DNA of 64,000 bases from the NCBI RefSeq assembly GCF_021602345.1, contig NZ_BQID01000001.1, positions 310,001-374,000 on the forward strand, in the 5' to 3' direction. Below, in pieces: positions 53,220 through 62,602 of the stretch. Every line of letters begins with the position of its first letter. Positions within the stretch are counted from its first letter, which is position 1. Position numbers and translations under genes: made by a program. The notes beneath the pieces were generated by a model that did no database searches, was not told where the DNA came from, and saw nothing but the letters and a program-made list of their open reading frames with translations. Source of the stretch: Pseudomonas pharyngis (GTDB lineage: Bacteria; Pseudomonadota; Gammaproteobacteria; Pseudomonadales; Pseudomonadaceae).

Positions 53220-54836
53220 CTAAGTGTTTCTGTGCGCCGAGCGTCGGATCAAACCGATGACCGGCAACAGACCGACCAATACCAGGGTAAGCGCCGGCAA
53301 CGACGCCCTCGCCCATTCGCCCTCACTGGTCATTTCGAAGATCCGCACCGCCAGCGTGTCCCAGCCAAACGGGCGCATCAGCAAGGTCGCGGGCATTTCC
53401 TTGAGCACATCGACGAACACCAGCAACGCCGCGCTGAGCGTGCCGGGCAGCAGCAACGGCAGATACACTTTGAAAAACAGTCGCGGCCCACTGACACCCA
53501 GGCTACGTGCCGCTTCAGGCAAAGAGGGCCGTATACGCGCCAGACTGCTTTCCAGAGGCCCATAGGCCACCGCCACGAAACGCACCAGATACGCCAGCAG
53601 CAGCGCCGCCAGACTGCCCAGCAGCAACGGTTTGCCCGCCCCGCCGAGCCAGCCGGACAGCGGAATCACCAGCTCCCGGTCCAGATAACTGAACGCCAGC
53701 ATGATCGACACCGCCAGCACCGAGCCCGGCAAGGCATAACCGAGATTGGCCAGACCGACTGCGGAGTTGATCGTCCGGGTCGGCGCCAGACGCCGGGCGA
53801 AGGCCAGCAACATCGCCACGCTGACCGTGATCAGCGCCGCCATGCCGCCCAAATACAACGTATGGAGAATCAGCCCGGCGTAGCGCTCATCCAGGTCGAA
53901 GCGCCCGCGCTGCCAGAACCACACCACCAGTTGCAGCACCGGAATGACAAATGCGCAGGCGAACACCAGACCGCACCAACCGGTCGCCGCCCAGGCCTTG
54001 GGCCCGCGCAGGTGATACAGCGCCTTGACCCGTGGCCGCTCGTTACTCGCCCGATTGGCGCCGCGCGCGCGACGTTCGCCGTACAACACCAGCATCACCA
54101 CCAGCAGCAACAGGCTGGCCAGTTGCGCAGCGCTGGGCAGACTGAAAAAGCCGTACCAGGTCTTGTAGATGGCAGTGGTGAAGGTGTCGAAGTTGAACAC
54201 CGACACCGCACCGAAATCCGCCAGCGTTTCCATCAGCGCCAGCGCCACACCAGCACCGATGGCCGGCCGCGCCATCGGCAATGCGACACGCCAGAACGCT
54301 TTCCACGGTGACTGACCGAGCACTCGCGCCGCTTCCATCAGGCCCTTGCCCTGAGCCAGGAACGCAGTACGCGCCAATAGATAAACGTAGGGATAAAACA
54401 CCAGCACCAGCACCAGAATCACGCCACCGGTGGAGCGCACTCGCGGCAGGCGCAGGCCGCTGCCGAACCATTCGCGCAGCAGGGTTTGCACGGGGCCTGC
54501 GAAGTCCAGCAGTCCGACGAAGACGAATGCCAGCACGTAGGCCGGGATGGCGAACGGCAGCATCAGCGCCCAGTCGAGCCAGCGCCGCCCGGGGAACTCG
54601 CAGAGGCTGGTGAGCCAGGCGAGGCTTACGCCGATCAGCGTTACACCGATGCCTACGCCGAGGACCAGCGTCAACGTATTGCCCAGCAGACGCGGCATCT
54701 GGGTTTCCCACAGGTGGGACCAGATCTGGTGATCGATGGTTTGCCACGAGAGCAGGAGCACGCTGAGGGGGAGCAGCACCAACGCGGCGATGGCGAAGAC
54801 GATGGGGTACCAGCGGCGTTGGGCGGGGTGGGCCAC
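53220..54836 (-). CDS. Ferric iron ABC transporter permease (fused two-domain)
   Basis: A 538-residue inner-membrane protein with about twelve helices and two ABC permease domains in tandem, each with an EAA loop (LMEAARVLGQSPWKAFWRVA and PEAARSLGVSGPRLFFKVYL). This is the FbpB/SfuB/HitB type that transports Fe3+ delivered by FbpA. The matching receptor gene is upstream (55099), but no ATPase gene of the FbpC type is present in the window, so it must be encoded elsewhere. The C-terminus carries the pattern LKEMPATLLMRPFGWDTLAV typical of these permeases. Confidence 0.9.
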   Translation of the reverse strand: MAHPAQRRWYPIVFAIAALVLLPLSVLLLSWQTIDHQIWSHLWETQMPRLLGNTLTLVLGVGIGVTLIGVSLAWLTSLCEFPGRRWLDWALMLPFAIPAYVLAFVFVGLLDFAGPVQTLLREWFGSGLRLPRVRSTGGVILVLVLVFYPYVYLLARTAFLAQGKGLMEAARVLGQSPWKAFWRVALPMARPAIGAGVALALMETLADFGAVSVFNFDTFTTAIYKTWYGFFSLPSAAQLASLLLLVVMLVLYGERRARGANRASNERPRVKALYHLRGPKAWAATGWCGLVFACAFVIPVLQLVVWFWQRGRFDLDERYAGLILHTLYLGGMAALITVSVAMLLAFARRLAPTRTINSAVGLANLGYALPGSVLAVSIMLAFSYLDRELVIPLSGWLGGAGKPLLLGSLAALLLAYLVRFVAVAYGPLESSLARIRPSLPEAARSLGVSGPRLFFKVYLPLLLPGTLSAALLVFVDVLKEMPATLLMRPFGWDTLAVRIFEMTSEGEWARASLPALTLVLVGLLPVIGLIRRSAHRNT

Positions 54837-54890
54837 TTTGGGGTCTCTGAGGGATTCTGTGGTGTTGTTGAGCTGAGTGTTTCAAGTGGG

Positions 54891-55069
54891 GATTGCTGCC
54901 CTCACCCTAACCCTCTCCCGGAGGGAGAGGGGACTGACCGTGTTGTTCATTCGCTATACATCGACCTGAGATATCGCGTCGAACTCAGGATTCGAATTCG
55001 GCGCAAATCGGCTCCCTCTCCCTCCGGGCGGTCCGACGTTTCGGGAGGGCTGGGGTGAGGGCAGCGATC
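54891..55069. mobile_element. MITE-like inverted-repeat element between fbpA and fbpB
   Basis: A 179-bp segment with 17-bp terminal inverted repeats that differ at one base: GATTGCTGCCCTCACCC at the left end and the complement of GATCGCTGCCCTCACCC at the right. Inside the left end is a perfect palindrome CCCTCTCCC-GGA-GGGAGAGGG. No open reading frame spans it. The sequence resembles the CCCTCACCCTAACCCTCTCC repeats that I recall from several Pseudomonas genomes. It separates two genes expected to be co-transcribed. No target-site duplication is obvious. Confidence 0.65.
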
Positions 55070-55098
55070 TTAAGCGAACACAGCAACCGGCAACATAC

Positions 55099-56103
55099 TC
55101 AGTTCCAACCCGCCCGATCCATCATCCGGATCGCTTCAGCCTGACGCTTGCCCGCCACTTCAACCGGCAGCGTATCTGCCACGAACTGGCCCCACGCCGC
55201 CACTTCTTCCGAAGGCTTCACCGCCGGATTCGCCGGGAACTCCTGGTTCACATCGGCAAAGATCTTCTGCGCCTCAGGCGTGGTCATCCACTCGACCAAA
55301 GCCTTGGCCGCTTCCGGGTGCGGCGCATGTTTGGTCAGGCCGATGCCCGACAGGTTGACGTGTACGCCACGATCCGCCTGATTCGGCCAGAACAGTTTCA
55401 CCGGCAGTTCCGGCTTCTGCTTGTGCAGGCGACCGTAGTAGTAGGTGTTGACGATGCCGACGTCGCACTGGCCGGCATTGATCGCTTCCAGCACCGCGAC
55501 GTCGTCGGAGAACACGTCGGTGGACAGGTTGTTGACCCAGCCCTTGAGGATCTGCTCGGTCTTCTCGGCGCCGTGGACTTCGATCATGGTGGCGGTCAGC
55601 GACTGGTTGTAGACCTTCTTCGCCGTGCGCAGGCACAGGCGACCTTCCCAGTTCTTGTCGGCCAATGCTTCGTAGGTGGTCAGTTCGCCCGGTTTCACCC
55701 GTTCGGTGGAGTAGGCGATGATCCGCGCGCGCAGGCTCAGGCCGGTCCAGGCGTGGGTGGACGAGCGATATTGCAGGGGAATGTTGGTGTCGATGGCTTT
55801 CGAGGTGAACGGCTGGAGAATGCCCATCTGCTCGGCCTGCCAGAGGTTGCCGGCATCGACAGTCAAAAGCAGGTCGGCGGTGGCGTTCTCGCCTTCGGCC
55901 TTGATCCGCTGCATCAGCGGCGCTTCCTTGTCGGTGATGAACTTGATCTTCACCCCGGTCTTGGCGGTATAGGCATCGAACACCGGCTTGATCAGCTCAT
56001 CGATACGCGAGGAGTAGACCACCACCTCGTCGGCGGCCTGGGCGGCGGTGCTGCCGATCAGGGTCAGGGCCAGTGCGGTCAGAACACGCTTGGATGCCAA
56101 CAT
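55099..56103 (-). CDS. Ferric iron-binding periplasmic protein
   Basis: A 334-residue receptor with signal peptide ending AAQA (residue 23) and mature start [20 protein letters not shown], typical of FbpA/FutA/HitA. Tyrosine pairs expected to bind Fe3+ are in [12 protein letters not shown]. It lies upstream of the permease gene, 262 bp away, separated by an inverted-repeat element. A promoter and a possible Fur-like site lie 35-63 bp before its start. Confidence 0.9.
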   Translation of the reverse strand: MLASKRVLTALALTLIGSTAAQAADEVVVYSSRIDELIKPVFDAYTAKTGVKIKFITDKEAPLMQRIKAEGENATADLLLTVDAGNLWQAEQMGILQPFTSKAIDTNIPLQYRSSTHAWTGLSLRARIIAYSTERVKPGELTTYEALADKNWEGRLCLRTAKKVYNQSLTATMIEVHGAEKTEQILKGWVNNLSTDVFSDDVAVLEAINAGQCDVGIVNTYYYGRLHKQKPELPVKLFWPNQADRGVHVNLSGIGLTKHAPHPEAAKALVEWMTTPEAQKIFADVNQEFPANPAVKPSEEVAAWGQFVADTLPVEVAGKRQAEAIRMMDRAGWN

Positions 56104-56137
56104 GGGAGCGGTCTCTCGGTCGGGAAAAGTGGCCCAA

Positions 56138-56166
56138 ATGATAAGGACTCACATTTACCAGCTCAA
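56138..56166 (-). promoter_or_regulatory. Promoter of the iron transporter, possible Fur site
   Basis: Minus-strand TTGAGC and TATCAT are spaced 17 bp. The -10 and spacer overlap AAATGATAAGGACTCACATT (56136-56155), which has AAATG/CATTT ends and a TGATAA core that partly resembles a Fur box. Promoter call moderate, Fur site weak. Confidence 0.45.
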
Positions 56167-56210
56167 TCGAACACTTTCCCAAGGAGTTACCAGATGTTGC
56201 ACAACATTTG

Positions 56211-57434
56211 TCAGGCCTTGGCCAAGGCCGGCAAGTCGCCGGTCAGACCCAATGCTTCACGCACGAACAACGCCTTGGCCTCAGGCATCTGCTCGACGAT
56301 TTTCAGTCCGGTGTTGCGCAGCCAGCGCAGCGGCAGCGGATCGGCCTGGAACAGCCGCTCGAAGCCTTCCATCGCCGCCATCAGCGCCAGATTGTGCGGC
56401 ATGCGCCGGCGTTCGTAGCGGCTCAGGACTTTCACGTCCGCCAGGCGTTCGCCGCGTTCGTTGGCCTGCAACAAGACTTCGGCCAGCACCGCGGCGTCAA
56501 GGAAGCCGAGATTCACGCCCTGCCCCGCCAACGGGTGAATGGTGTGCGCGGCATCGCCGATCAGCGCCAGGCCTTCGGCCACGTAGCGTTTGGCGTGGCG
56601 TTGACGCAACGGCACACACAGGCGCGGGTCGGCGCTGATGACCTCGCCGAGGCAACCTTCGAACGCGCGCTCCAGCTCGCGGCAGAAATCCGCCTCATCC
56701 AGCGCCATCAGCCGTTCGGCTTCGCTCGGCGTGGTCGACCAGACGATCGAGCACCAGTCCTGCTGCCCGCCACGCCCCAGCGGCAGAAACGCCAGCGGCC
56801 CGTGATCGGTAAAACGCTGCCACGCGGTCATGCGGTGCGGCTTGCTGCTGCGCACGCTGGTGACGATGGCGTGGTGCAAGTAGTCCCATTCGCGGGTGGC
56901 GACGCCGGTCAGACGGCGCACGGCGGAGTTGGCGCCGTCCGCCGCGATCACCAGCGGCGCGCGCAAGGTGCGGCCGTCGGCCAGGGTCAGCAGCCAGTCG
57001 TCACCGGACCGGCGCATCTGCTCCAGCCGCGCGTTGGCCAGCAGACCCAGGTCGCAATCATGCAAACGGTCGAGCAAGGCATCCTGGACCACGCGGTTTT
57101 CGACAATGTGGCCGAGCACCTCGGCGTGCACGCTGCTGGCCGAGAAGTGAATCTGGCCGGTGCCGCTGCCGTCCCAGACGTGCATGTCGGTGTAAGGGCT
57201 GCTGCGTCGGTTGACGATGCCGTCCCACACGCCGAGGCGATCGAGGATCCGCTGGCTGGCCGCCGACAGCGCGCTCACCCGCGGCTCGAACGGCGCATCG
57301 CCGTCGAAGGGTTTGACGCTCAACGGGCTGCCGTCGAGCAGCAGGACTTCCAGCCCGCTGCCCTGCAACGCCAGCGCCAGGGCACTGCCGACCATTCCGG
57401 CTCCGACAATCAGCACATCCGCGCGCATTTCCAT
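56211..57434 (-). CDS. ubiI: UbiI-type FAD-dependent ubiquinone hydroxylase
   Basis: A 407-residue flavoprotein monooxygenase of the UbiH/UbiI/Coq6 group, introducing a ring hydroxyl during ubiquinone synthesis. FAD motifs: DVLIVGAGMVGSALALALQ, RAPLVIAADGANSAVRRLTG and LALIGDAAHTIHPLAGQGVN. The gene is last of the run ygfB-pepP-ubiH-DUF4442-ubiI, so it corresponds to VisC/UbiI, the C5-hydroxylase. It begins 3 bp after the DUF4442 stop. Confidence 0.88.
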   Translation of the reverse strand: MEMRADVLIVGAGMVGSALALALQGSGLEVLLLDGSPLSVKPFDGDAPFEPRVSALSAASQRILDRLGVWDGIVNRRSSPYTDMHVWDGSGTGQIHFSASSVHAEVLGHIVENRVVQDALLDRLHDCDLGLLANARLEQMRRSGDDWLLTLADGRTLRAPLVIAADGANSAVRRLTGVATREWDYLHHAIVTSVRSSKPHRMTAWQRFTDHGPLAFLPLGRGGQQDWCSIVWSTTPSEAERLMALDEADFCRELERAFEGCLGEVISADPRLCVPLRQRHAKRYVAEGLALIGDAAHTIHPLAGQGVNLGFLDAAVLAEVLLQANERGERLADVKVLSRYERRRMPHNLALMAAMEGFERLFQADPLPLRWLRNTGLKIVEQMPEAKALFVREALGLTGDLPALAKA

Positions 57435-57437
57435 GCT

Positions 57438-57923
57438 TTAAGCCTGTCTCGCTGGCGGCTTGAGCCGCACGTAAAGGGTTTTACCGACCCGCGCCACCAG
57501 GTTGCCGGCGCCGTCATGAATGTCGACCTGCAACTGCGGCAGGTATTTCTCGCCACTGGCGGTCTGCCGACGGATCTCGTCGAGCAGGGTGTCGTCGATG
57601 TTGAACCGGGCGAACACCGGGCCTTTGCCCGGCGATATGAAATCGATGTCGGCGGCCTTGTCCCAGACAATGTACTTCGAGCCGAGATTCTCCATGAGCA
57701 TCAACATGAAGAACGGGTCGACCATCGAATACAGACTGCCGCCAAACTGGGTGCCGACGTAATTGCGGTTGTACCAGCCCAGGCCCATCGAGACACGGAT
57801 GTCACGAAAGTCATCGCTGATGTGCTGCACCCGGACACCGGCGCCAAAGTAAGGCGGGTAGAGCGTCATGATCCAGCGCATCAGCCGCGCCTTGCCAAAC
57901 CGTCTGATCAGCCACTCACGCAT
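57438..57923 (-). CDS. DUF4442 hotdog-fold thioesterase-like protein
   Basis: A 161-residue protein. [20 protein letters not shown] and [20 protein letters not shown] match the DUF4442 (YiiD-C-like) hotdog family, relatives of acyl-CoA thioesterases. ATG at 57923 ([15 protein letters not shown]) overlaps the ubiH end by eight bases; longer frames upstream lie inside ubiH. Its neat placement between ubiH and ubiI suggests a role in, or regulation with, quinone synthesis or membrane lipid supply. The substrate is unknown. Confidence 0.75.
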   Translation of the reverse strand: MREWLIRRFGKARLMRWIMTLYPPYFGAGVRVQHISDDFRDIRVSMGLGWYNRNYVGTQFGGSLYSMVDPFFMLMLMENLGSKYIVWDKAADIDFISPGKGPVFARFNIDDTLLDEIRRQTASGEKYLPQLQVDIHDGAGNLVARVGKTLYVRLKPPARQA

Positions 57924-59103
57924 CCGGCCGCGTCCCCAGCCCCATGGCCTGACGGGCGAACCAGCGTTTGGCCGGCGGCAGCAGATCAAGGCCGAGCAGG
58001 CCGATGTTGCGCCCCAGCGACACCAGCGGCTGAGTACTGCCGAACAGGCGCGTGACCTGATCGGAGAAGCCGACGGTGAGGTCCTGATCGAGACGCTGAC
58101 GCTCGCGATAGGCCTGCAACGTGGCGAAATCCCCCAGCGGTTTGTCGCTGGCCAGCAGCGCGGCGGCCAAGGCATCGGCATCGCGCAGGGACAGGTTGAA
58201 ACCCTGCCCGGCAATTGGGTGCAGGCTGTGGGCGGCGTTGCCGAGGACGGCCAGATGCGAGCGCACCTGCTCTTCGGCCTCCACCAGCGCGAGCGGATAC
58301 AAATGTCGCGCGCCGACCTGTTTCAGGGTGCCGAGGCGGTAACCGAATACGCCTTGCAGCTCACTGAGGAAATCCCGTTCGCTCAAGTCAGCCAGCCGTT
58401 GCGCGTCCATGCCCAGACGGGTCCAGACCAGCGCGCAGCGGTTTTCCGGCAGCGGCAACAGGGCCATCGGGCCTTCGTCGGTGAAGCGCTCGAAGGCCAT
58501 GCCGTTGTGCGCTTCGCTCGGGGTGATGTTGGCGATCAGCGCGCTCTGGTTGTACGGGCGCTTGCGCACGTTGATGCCCAGTTGCTCGCGCAGACCGGAA
58601 CGGCCGCCATCGGCGAGCACCGCCAGATCGCATTCGACCGTGGTTTCATCGTTGAGGGTCAGCCGATAGCCGTCGGGCAGCGGCTCCATGCGGGAAACTT
58701 CCGCCGGGCAGCGCCAACTGATCACGTCTTTGTCGAGGTGCTGCCACAGGCACTGGCCGAGCCAGGCGTTTTCCACCACATAGCCGAGCGCCGGGACGCC
58801 CTCTTCCATCGCCGACAGGCGAGCAGTGGAGAAACGACCACGGTCGGACACATGAATCTGCTTGATCGGCTCGGCGCGACGGGAAATTTCCTGCCACACG
58901 CCCAGCCGCTGATAAATCTGCCGCGAACCGAAAGACAGCGCCGAGGAGCGCGCGTCATAGCTTGGCTGCCAGGTGTCACCGGGGGCGAACGGTTCGATCA
59001 GCACGATCTTCCAGCCACGGGCCTTGGCCCCGGCCTGCAAGGCCAACGCCAGACTGGCGCCGACCAGACCACCACCGATGATTGCCAGATTGACCCGACT
59101 CAT
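57916..59103 (-). CDS. ubiH: UbiH, 2-octaprenyl-6-methoxyphenol hydroxylase
   Basis: A 395-residue FAD monooxygenase of ubiquinone synthesis, paralogue of UbiI. Motifs: [57 protein letters not shown]. The variant GNAAH in place of GDAAH is normal for UbiH. Its ATG overlaps the pepP stop (ATGA, 59100-59103), and its end overlaps the DUF4442 gene, so all are translationally coupled. Confidence 0.92.
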   Translation of the reverse strand: MSRVNLAIIGGGLVGASLALALQAGAKARGWKIVLIEPFAPGDTWQPSYDARSSALSFGSRQIYQRLGVWQEISRRAEPIKQIHVSDRGRFSTARLSAMEEGVPALGYVVENAWLGQCLWQHLDKDVISWRCPAEVSRMEPLPDGYRLTLNDETTVECDLAVLADGGRSGLREQLGINVRKRPYNQSALIANITPSEAHNGMAFERFTDEGPMALLPLPENRCALVWTRLGMDAQRLADLSERDFLSELQGVFGYRLGTLKQVGARHLYPLALVEAEEQVRSHLAVLGNAAHSLHPIAGQGFNLSLRDADALAAALLASDKPLGDFATLQAYRERQRLDQDLTVGFSDQVTRLFGSTQPLVSLGRNIGLLGLDLLPPAKRWFARQAMGLGTRPDA

Positions 59104-60434
59104 GCCGCGCAGGTCCGTGCTTGCGCCATCAGGGCTTCGATCTCGGCGACGGTTTTCGGCACGCCGCCGGTCAGGATTTCACAACCGCTCTTGGTCACTA
59201 CCACGTCGTCCTCGATGCGCACGCCAATGCCGCGCCATTTCTTCGCTACGTTCTGATTGTCCGGGGCGATGTAGATGCCCGGCTCCACGGTCAGCGCCAT
59301 GCCGACTTCCAGCACCCGCCATTCGCCGCCGACCTTGTATTCGCCGACGTCATGCACATCCATCCCGAGCCAGTGGCCGGCGCGGTGCATGTAAAACGCC
59401 TTGTAGGCCTCGGAGGCGATCAATTCGTCGACTTCGCCCTGCAACAGCCCCAGCTTCACCAGCCCGGTGGTGATGACCCGAACCGTGGCTTCGTGCGCCT
59501 GGTTCCAGTGTTTGTTAGGAGCGATTTCGGCGAATGCCGCTTCCTGCGAGGCCAGCACCAGTTCGTAGATCGCTTTCTGCTCGGCGGAAAACTTGCCGTT
59601 GACCGGCCAGGTGCGGGTGATGTCGCTGGCGTAGCAGTCGATCTCGCAACCGGCGTCGATCAGCACCAGATCGCCGTCCTTGAGCAACGCGTCATTCTGC
59701 TGGTAATGCAGGATGCAGCTGTTGCGCCCGGCAGCGACGATCGAACCATAAGCCGGCATCTTCGCCCCGCCCTTGCGGAACTCGTAATCCAGTTCGGCTT
59801 CGAGGCTGTACTCGTACAGCCCGGCACGACTGGCCTGCATCGCCCGGATGTGAGCCTGGGCGGAAATCCGCGCGGCCTCGCGCATCACCTTCACTTCTGC
59901 CGCCGATTTATACAGGCGCATGTCGTGCAGCAGGTGATCCAGGGCAACGAATTCGTTCGGCGGCTGGGCGCCGAGGTGCGCCTTGGAGCGGATCACGTTG
60001 ATCCAGTCCATCAGATGGCGGTCGAATTCCGGGTTGCTGCCCATGGCCGAATACACCCGGTCGCGGCCTTCGATCAGGCCCGGCAGGATGTCGTCGATGT
60101 CGGTGATGGGGAAAGCGTCATCGGCGCCGAAATCGCGGATCGCGCCTTCCTGGCCAGCGCGCAGGCCGTCCCAGAGTTCCCGTTCGGCGTTGCGTTCACG
60201 GCAGAACAGCACGTACTCGCCGTGTTCGCGACCGGGCATCAGGACGATGACCGCCTGTGGCTCGGGGAAACCGCTGAGGTACTGGAAGTCGCTGTCCTGG
60301 CGATAGACGTGCTCGACGTCGCGGTTGCGGATGGCGACCGCCGCCGCCGGCAGGATCGCGATACTGTTGGGTTCCATCTGCGCCATCAGCGCCTTGCGGC
60401 GCCGGGCGTATTCCGCTTTCGGGATATGGATCAT
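59100..60434 (-). CDS. pepP: Xaa-Pro aminopeptidase P
   Basis: A 444-residue M24-family aminopeptidase that removes N-terminal residues before proline. The dinuclear metal ligands are visible: Asp in VLIDAGCEIDCY and SDITRTWPV, His in HRAGHWLGMDVHDVGEY, Glu in ALTVEPGIYIAP and GVRIEDDVVV. The N-terminal domain (IPKAEYARRRKALMAQMEPN) is the usual one. It is 27 bp downstream of the YgfB-like gene; in E. coli too, pepP lies between ygfB and ubiH. Confidence 0.94.
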   Translation of the reverse strand: MIHIPKAEYARRRKALMAQMEPNSIAILPAAAVAIRNRDVEHVYRQDSDFQYLSGFPEPQAVIVLMPGREHGEYVLFCRERNAERELWDGLRAGQEGAIRDFGADDAFPITDIDDILPGLIEGRDRVYSAMGSNPEFDRHLMDWINVIRSKAHLGAQPPNEFVALDHLLHDMRLYKSAAEVKVMREAARISAQAHIRAMQASRAGLYEYSLEAELDYEFRKGGAKMPAYGSIVAAGRNSCILHYQQNDALLKDGDLVLIDAGCEIDCYASDITRTWPVNGKFSAEQKAIYELVLASQEAAFAEIAPNKHWNQAHEATVRVITTGLVKLGLLQGEVDELIASEAYKAFYMHRAGHWLGMDVHDVGEYKVGGEWRVLEVGMALTVEPGIYIAPDNQNVAKKWRGIGVRIEDDVVVTKSGCEILTGGVPKTVAEIEALMAQARTCAA

Positions 60435-60461
60435 GGGCAGATGGCTTTCCCTGGCACGCGA

Positions 60462-61022
60462 TCAGTGCAGCGACGGCTTGGCCGCTGGCGGCACGTCGGC
60501 CTTTTTGGTTTCGGAGAACAGCAGCAGCGGAGCGACACGCAGGTACTCCATGACTTCCATATAGTCGCTTTCGCCGTCTTCGGATTCTTCCAGTGCGTCT
60601 TGCACCTGGGAGATCGCTGCAAGATCCTGCAACACTTCGGTGGCCTCGGTGCTCAGCATGCTGCTGTCGCGGCAGTTCAGGCCGAACCCGGTGAGGAAGC
60701 CCTGGCACCATTCGCCCAGCGCGGCGGCACGCTCGGCCAGAGGCGTGTCATCGTTCGGCAACAGCAGAACCACGGTGACGTCGTCGCCGGTGAGTTCGCT
60801 CTTGACCATCTCCTGCAGACCGATCAGCGCGTTGCGGACGTTGTCCTGCGGCTCGCTTTCGAGCAGCTCGGCGGCATCGATCAGCCACTCTTCGGCATTG
60901 AAGCCGGCGCCAGCGCAACTGCGCCCCAGCAACAGGCCGTGCAGTTCGGCAGGCGAAACGGAATGACCGCTGGATTTCAGCAGCGTGGCAAAGCCTTGGT
61001 ACGGGGAATTCTGAATGGGCAT
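60462..61022 (-). CDS. ygfB: YgfB-like protein (UPF0149 family)
   Basis: A 186-residue protein of UPF0149: [40 protein letters not shown], and a [18 protein letters not shown] tail. It lacks the C-terminal zinc-binding SEC-C motif of longer YecA proteins. YgfB in P. aeruginosa has been linked to control of the amidase AmpDh3 and beta-lactam resistance, as I recall; nothing here tests that. It is the first gene of the minus-strand operon and is divergent from the coiled-coil/zapA pair. Confidence 0.85.
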   Translation of the reverse strand: MPIQNSPYQGFATLLKSSGHSVSPAELHGLLLGRSCAGAGFNAEEWLIDAAELLESEPQDNVRNALIGLQEMVKSELTGDDVTVVLLLPNDDTPLAERAAALGEWCQGFLTGFGLNCRDSSMLSTEATEVLQDLAAISQVQDALEESEDGESDYMEVMEYLRVAPLLLFSETKKADVPPAAKPSLH

Positions 61023-61147
61023 GGGCAGCTAGGCGCCAGACGGCGCTATGTCTAGAATGAAGGCCTTGTATCCTACATCGACAGACTCGCCAAGACCATT
61101 AAAGGCTGTCCGCCAGCCAAACCCATCAGACCGAACCAGTGGACACA

Positions 61148-61357
61148 ATGGAAGACACCGACCTGCAAGCGCTGATGGCCAGACTCGAACTGCTGATTAC
61201 CCGAGTCGAGCAACTAAAGAGTCAAAATGCACTCTTACTTGCTCAGGAAAAGACCTGGCGCGAGGAACGCGCGCACCTCATTGAAAAAAACGAAATCGCC
61301 CGGCGTAAGGTCGAATCGATGATTTCGCGCCTCAAGGCCCTGGAGCAAGACTCATGA
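61148..61357 (+). CDS. Short coiled-coil protein (TIGR02449/ZapB-like)
   Basis: A 69-residue protein, almost entirely heptad-patterned coiled coil: LQALMARLELLITRVEQLKS, QNALLLAQEKTWREERAHLI, RRKVESMISRLKALEQDS. It overlaps zapA by four bases (ATGA), so it is very likely a partner in Z-ring assembly, similar to ZapB. ATG at 61148 is preferred to one three codons earlier. Confidence 0.8.
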   Translation: MEDTDLQALMARLELLITRVEQLKSQNALLLAQEKTWREERAHLIEKNEIARRKVESMISRLKALEQDS

Positions 61358-61671
61358 GTTCAAGCAATAGCGTTACCGTGCAGATCCTCGACAAAGAGTA
61401 TTCGATCATCTGCCCCCAGGAAGAGCGCAGCAATCTGATCAGCGCCGCCCGCTACCTGGACGGCAAGATGCGCGAGATCCGCAGCAGCGGCAAAGTCATC
61501 GGCGCCGACCGCATCGCCGTGATGGCCGCGCTGAACATCACCCACGACCTCTTGCACAAAGAAGAGCGCCCGGACATCCAGGCCAGCGGTTCGACCCGTG
61601 AACAGGTGCGTGACTTGCTCGATCGTGTCGATCTGGTGCTGGCGACCGATCCGGACGTCACCAAGGGCTGA
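61354..61671 (+). CDS. zapA: Cell division protein ZapA
   Basis: A 105-residue protein that binds and bundles FtsZ. The N-terminal globular part has VTVQILDKEYSIICPQEERS, and RYLDGKMREIRSSGKVIGAD leads into the dimer helix. Its start overlaps the coiled-coil gene. The 6S RNA gene follows directly, as in most gammaproteobacteria. Confidence 0.94.
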   Translation: MSSSNSVTVQILDKEYSIICPQEERSNLISAARYLDGKMREIRSSGKVIGADRIAVMAALNITHDLLHKEERPDIQASGSTREQVRDLLDRVDLVLATDPDVTKG

Positions 61672-61690
61672 TTCGCCAGGCCGCTTGAGT

Positions 61691-61696
61691 TATACT
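61691..61696 (+). promoter_or_regulatory. -10 element of ssrS
   Basis: TATACT sits 7 bp before the predicted 6S RNA 5' end. No good -35 hexamer is visible. Confidence 0.55.
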
Positions 61697-61702
61697 CGCC
61701 GC

Positions 61703-61879
61703 ACTCCCTGGGGTGCTTGCCAGTTGACGATGTCCCTGAGCCGATTTGCACTACCCTGGGGGTTGCACGTTGGGCTGGTGTGCATGTCCGCCAGACGGAA
61801 AGCCTTAAAGCCTACTGCATCCTCCACCTTGAACTCTCGGGTTCAAGGGCTAAGTCGACAGCGGCTCATCCGGGGAGCC
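61703..61879 (+). ncRNA. ssrS: 6S RNA
   Basis: 6S RNA binds sigma-70 RNA polymerase and dampens transcription in stationary phase. The call rests on blocks shared with E. coli 6S: CCCTGAGCCGAT, AAGCCTTAAA and CACCTTGAAC...GGTTCAAGGG, and on its place between zapA and fthC. The ends CTCCCTGGGGTG and CATCCGGGGAG form the closing stem. The exact ends are predicted from the stem, giving about 177 nt. Processing would also allow fthC read-through, as in E. coli. Confidence 0.93.
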
Positions 61880-61886
61880 TGATTCG

Positions 61887-61924
61887 AATCCGATGCCGGT
61901 GCATGCCGGCATCGGATTTTTTAT
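61887..61924 (+). terminator. Terminator after 6S RNA
   Basis: AATCCGATGCCGG and CCGGCATCGGATT arms with a TGCATG loop, then a T run. It lies between 6S RNA and the fthC start. Confidence 0.9.
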
Positions 61925-61961
61925 GCGTACGTTTTCGTCCCCACCCTGCCGAAGCCGAACC

Positions 61962-62567
61962 ATGACCGAACCCGCGTTGCTGCCCCGCCCCCAACTGCGC
62001 CGCCTGCTGCGCAAGGCCCGTCGCTCGTTGACGCGAAGCGAGCAGCGCCAGGCCGCCGAAGGTCTGTACAGGCAACTGGCACAAGACCCGCACTTTCGCC
62101 GGGCGAGACACATTTCCCTGTACCTGCCCACCGACGGTGAAATCGACCCGCGCCTGTTGCTGCGCGCTGCCCAGCGTCGCGGCAAGAAAACCTACCTGCC
62201 GGTGCTCAGTGCCTGGCCACGAACCAAAATGGTCTTTCAGCAGATCCGCCCCGGCGAAAAGCTCAAACCCAACCGTTTCCGCATTCTTGAGCCGCGCGCC
62301 AATCTGGCCCGTCAGCGCAAGGTCTGGGCACTGGATCTGGTGTTGTTGCCACTGGTGGGATTCGACGATGTCGGCGGGCGCTTGGGCATGGGCGGCGGAT
62401 TCTACGACCGTAGCCTGGCCTATCTGGCCCGACGCCAGAACTGGCGCAAGCCGACGCTATTGGGCCTGGCCCATGAATGTCAGAAAGTCGAACGTCTCGC
62501 GCAAGCGAGCTGGGATGTACCGTTGCAGGGAACGGTGACAGACAAGGCGTGGTATTTCGCAGGATAG
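61962..62567 (+). CDS. fthC: 5-formyltetrahydrofolate cyclo-ligase
   Basis: This enzyme converts 5-formyl-THF to 5,10-methenyl-THF with ATP, rescuing folate in one-carbon metabolism. The 201-residue protein has a basic N-terminus (RPQLRRLLRKARRSLTRSEQ), SLYLPTDGEIDP and the ATP loop DVGGRLGMGGGFYDRSLAYL. ATG 61962 is used; a longer frame would begin inside the terminator hairpin. It is also named ygfA, following ssrS. Confidence 0.93.
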   Translation: MTEPALLPRPQLRRLLRKARRSLTRSEQRQAAEGLYRQLAQDPHFRRARHISLYLPTDGEIDPRLLLRAAQRRGKKTYLPVLSAWPRTKMVFQQIRPGEKLKPNRFRILEPRANLARQRKVWALDLVLLPLVGFDDVGGRLGMGGGFYDRSLAYLARRQNWRKPTLLGLAHECQKVERLAQASWDVPLQGTVTDKAWYFAG

Positions 62568-62602
62568 ACGCCGCGCGGATCAGCGGCGTCGAAAAGGCAG
62601 TT

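Noticed and set aside
53232-54311. A 359-codon plus-strand open frame
   Set aside because: It is antisense to the iron permease; low complexity in Arg, Gln and His marks it as a shadow.
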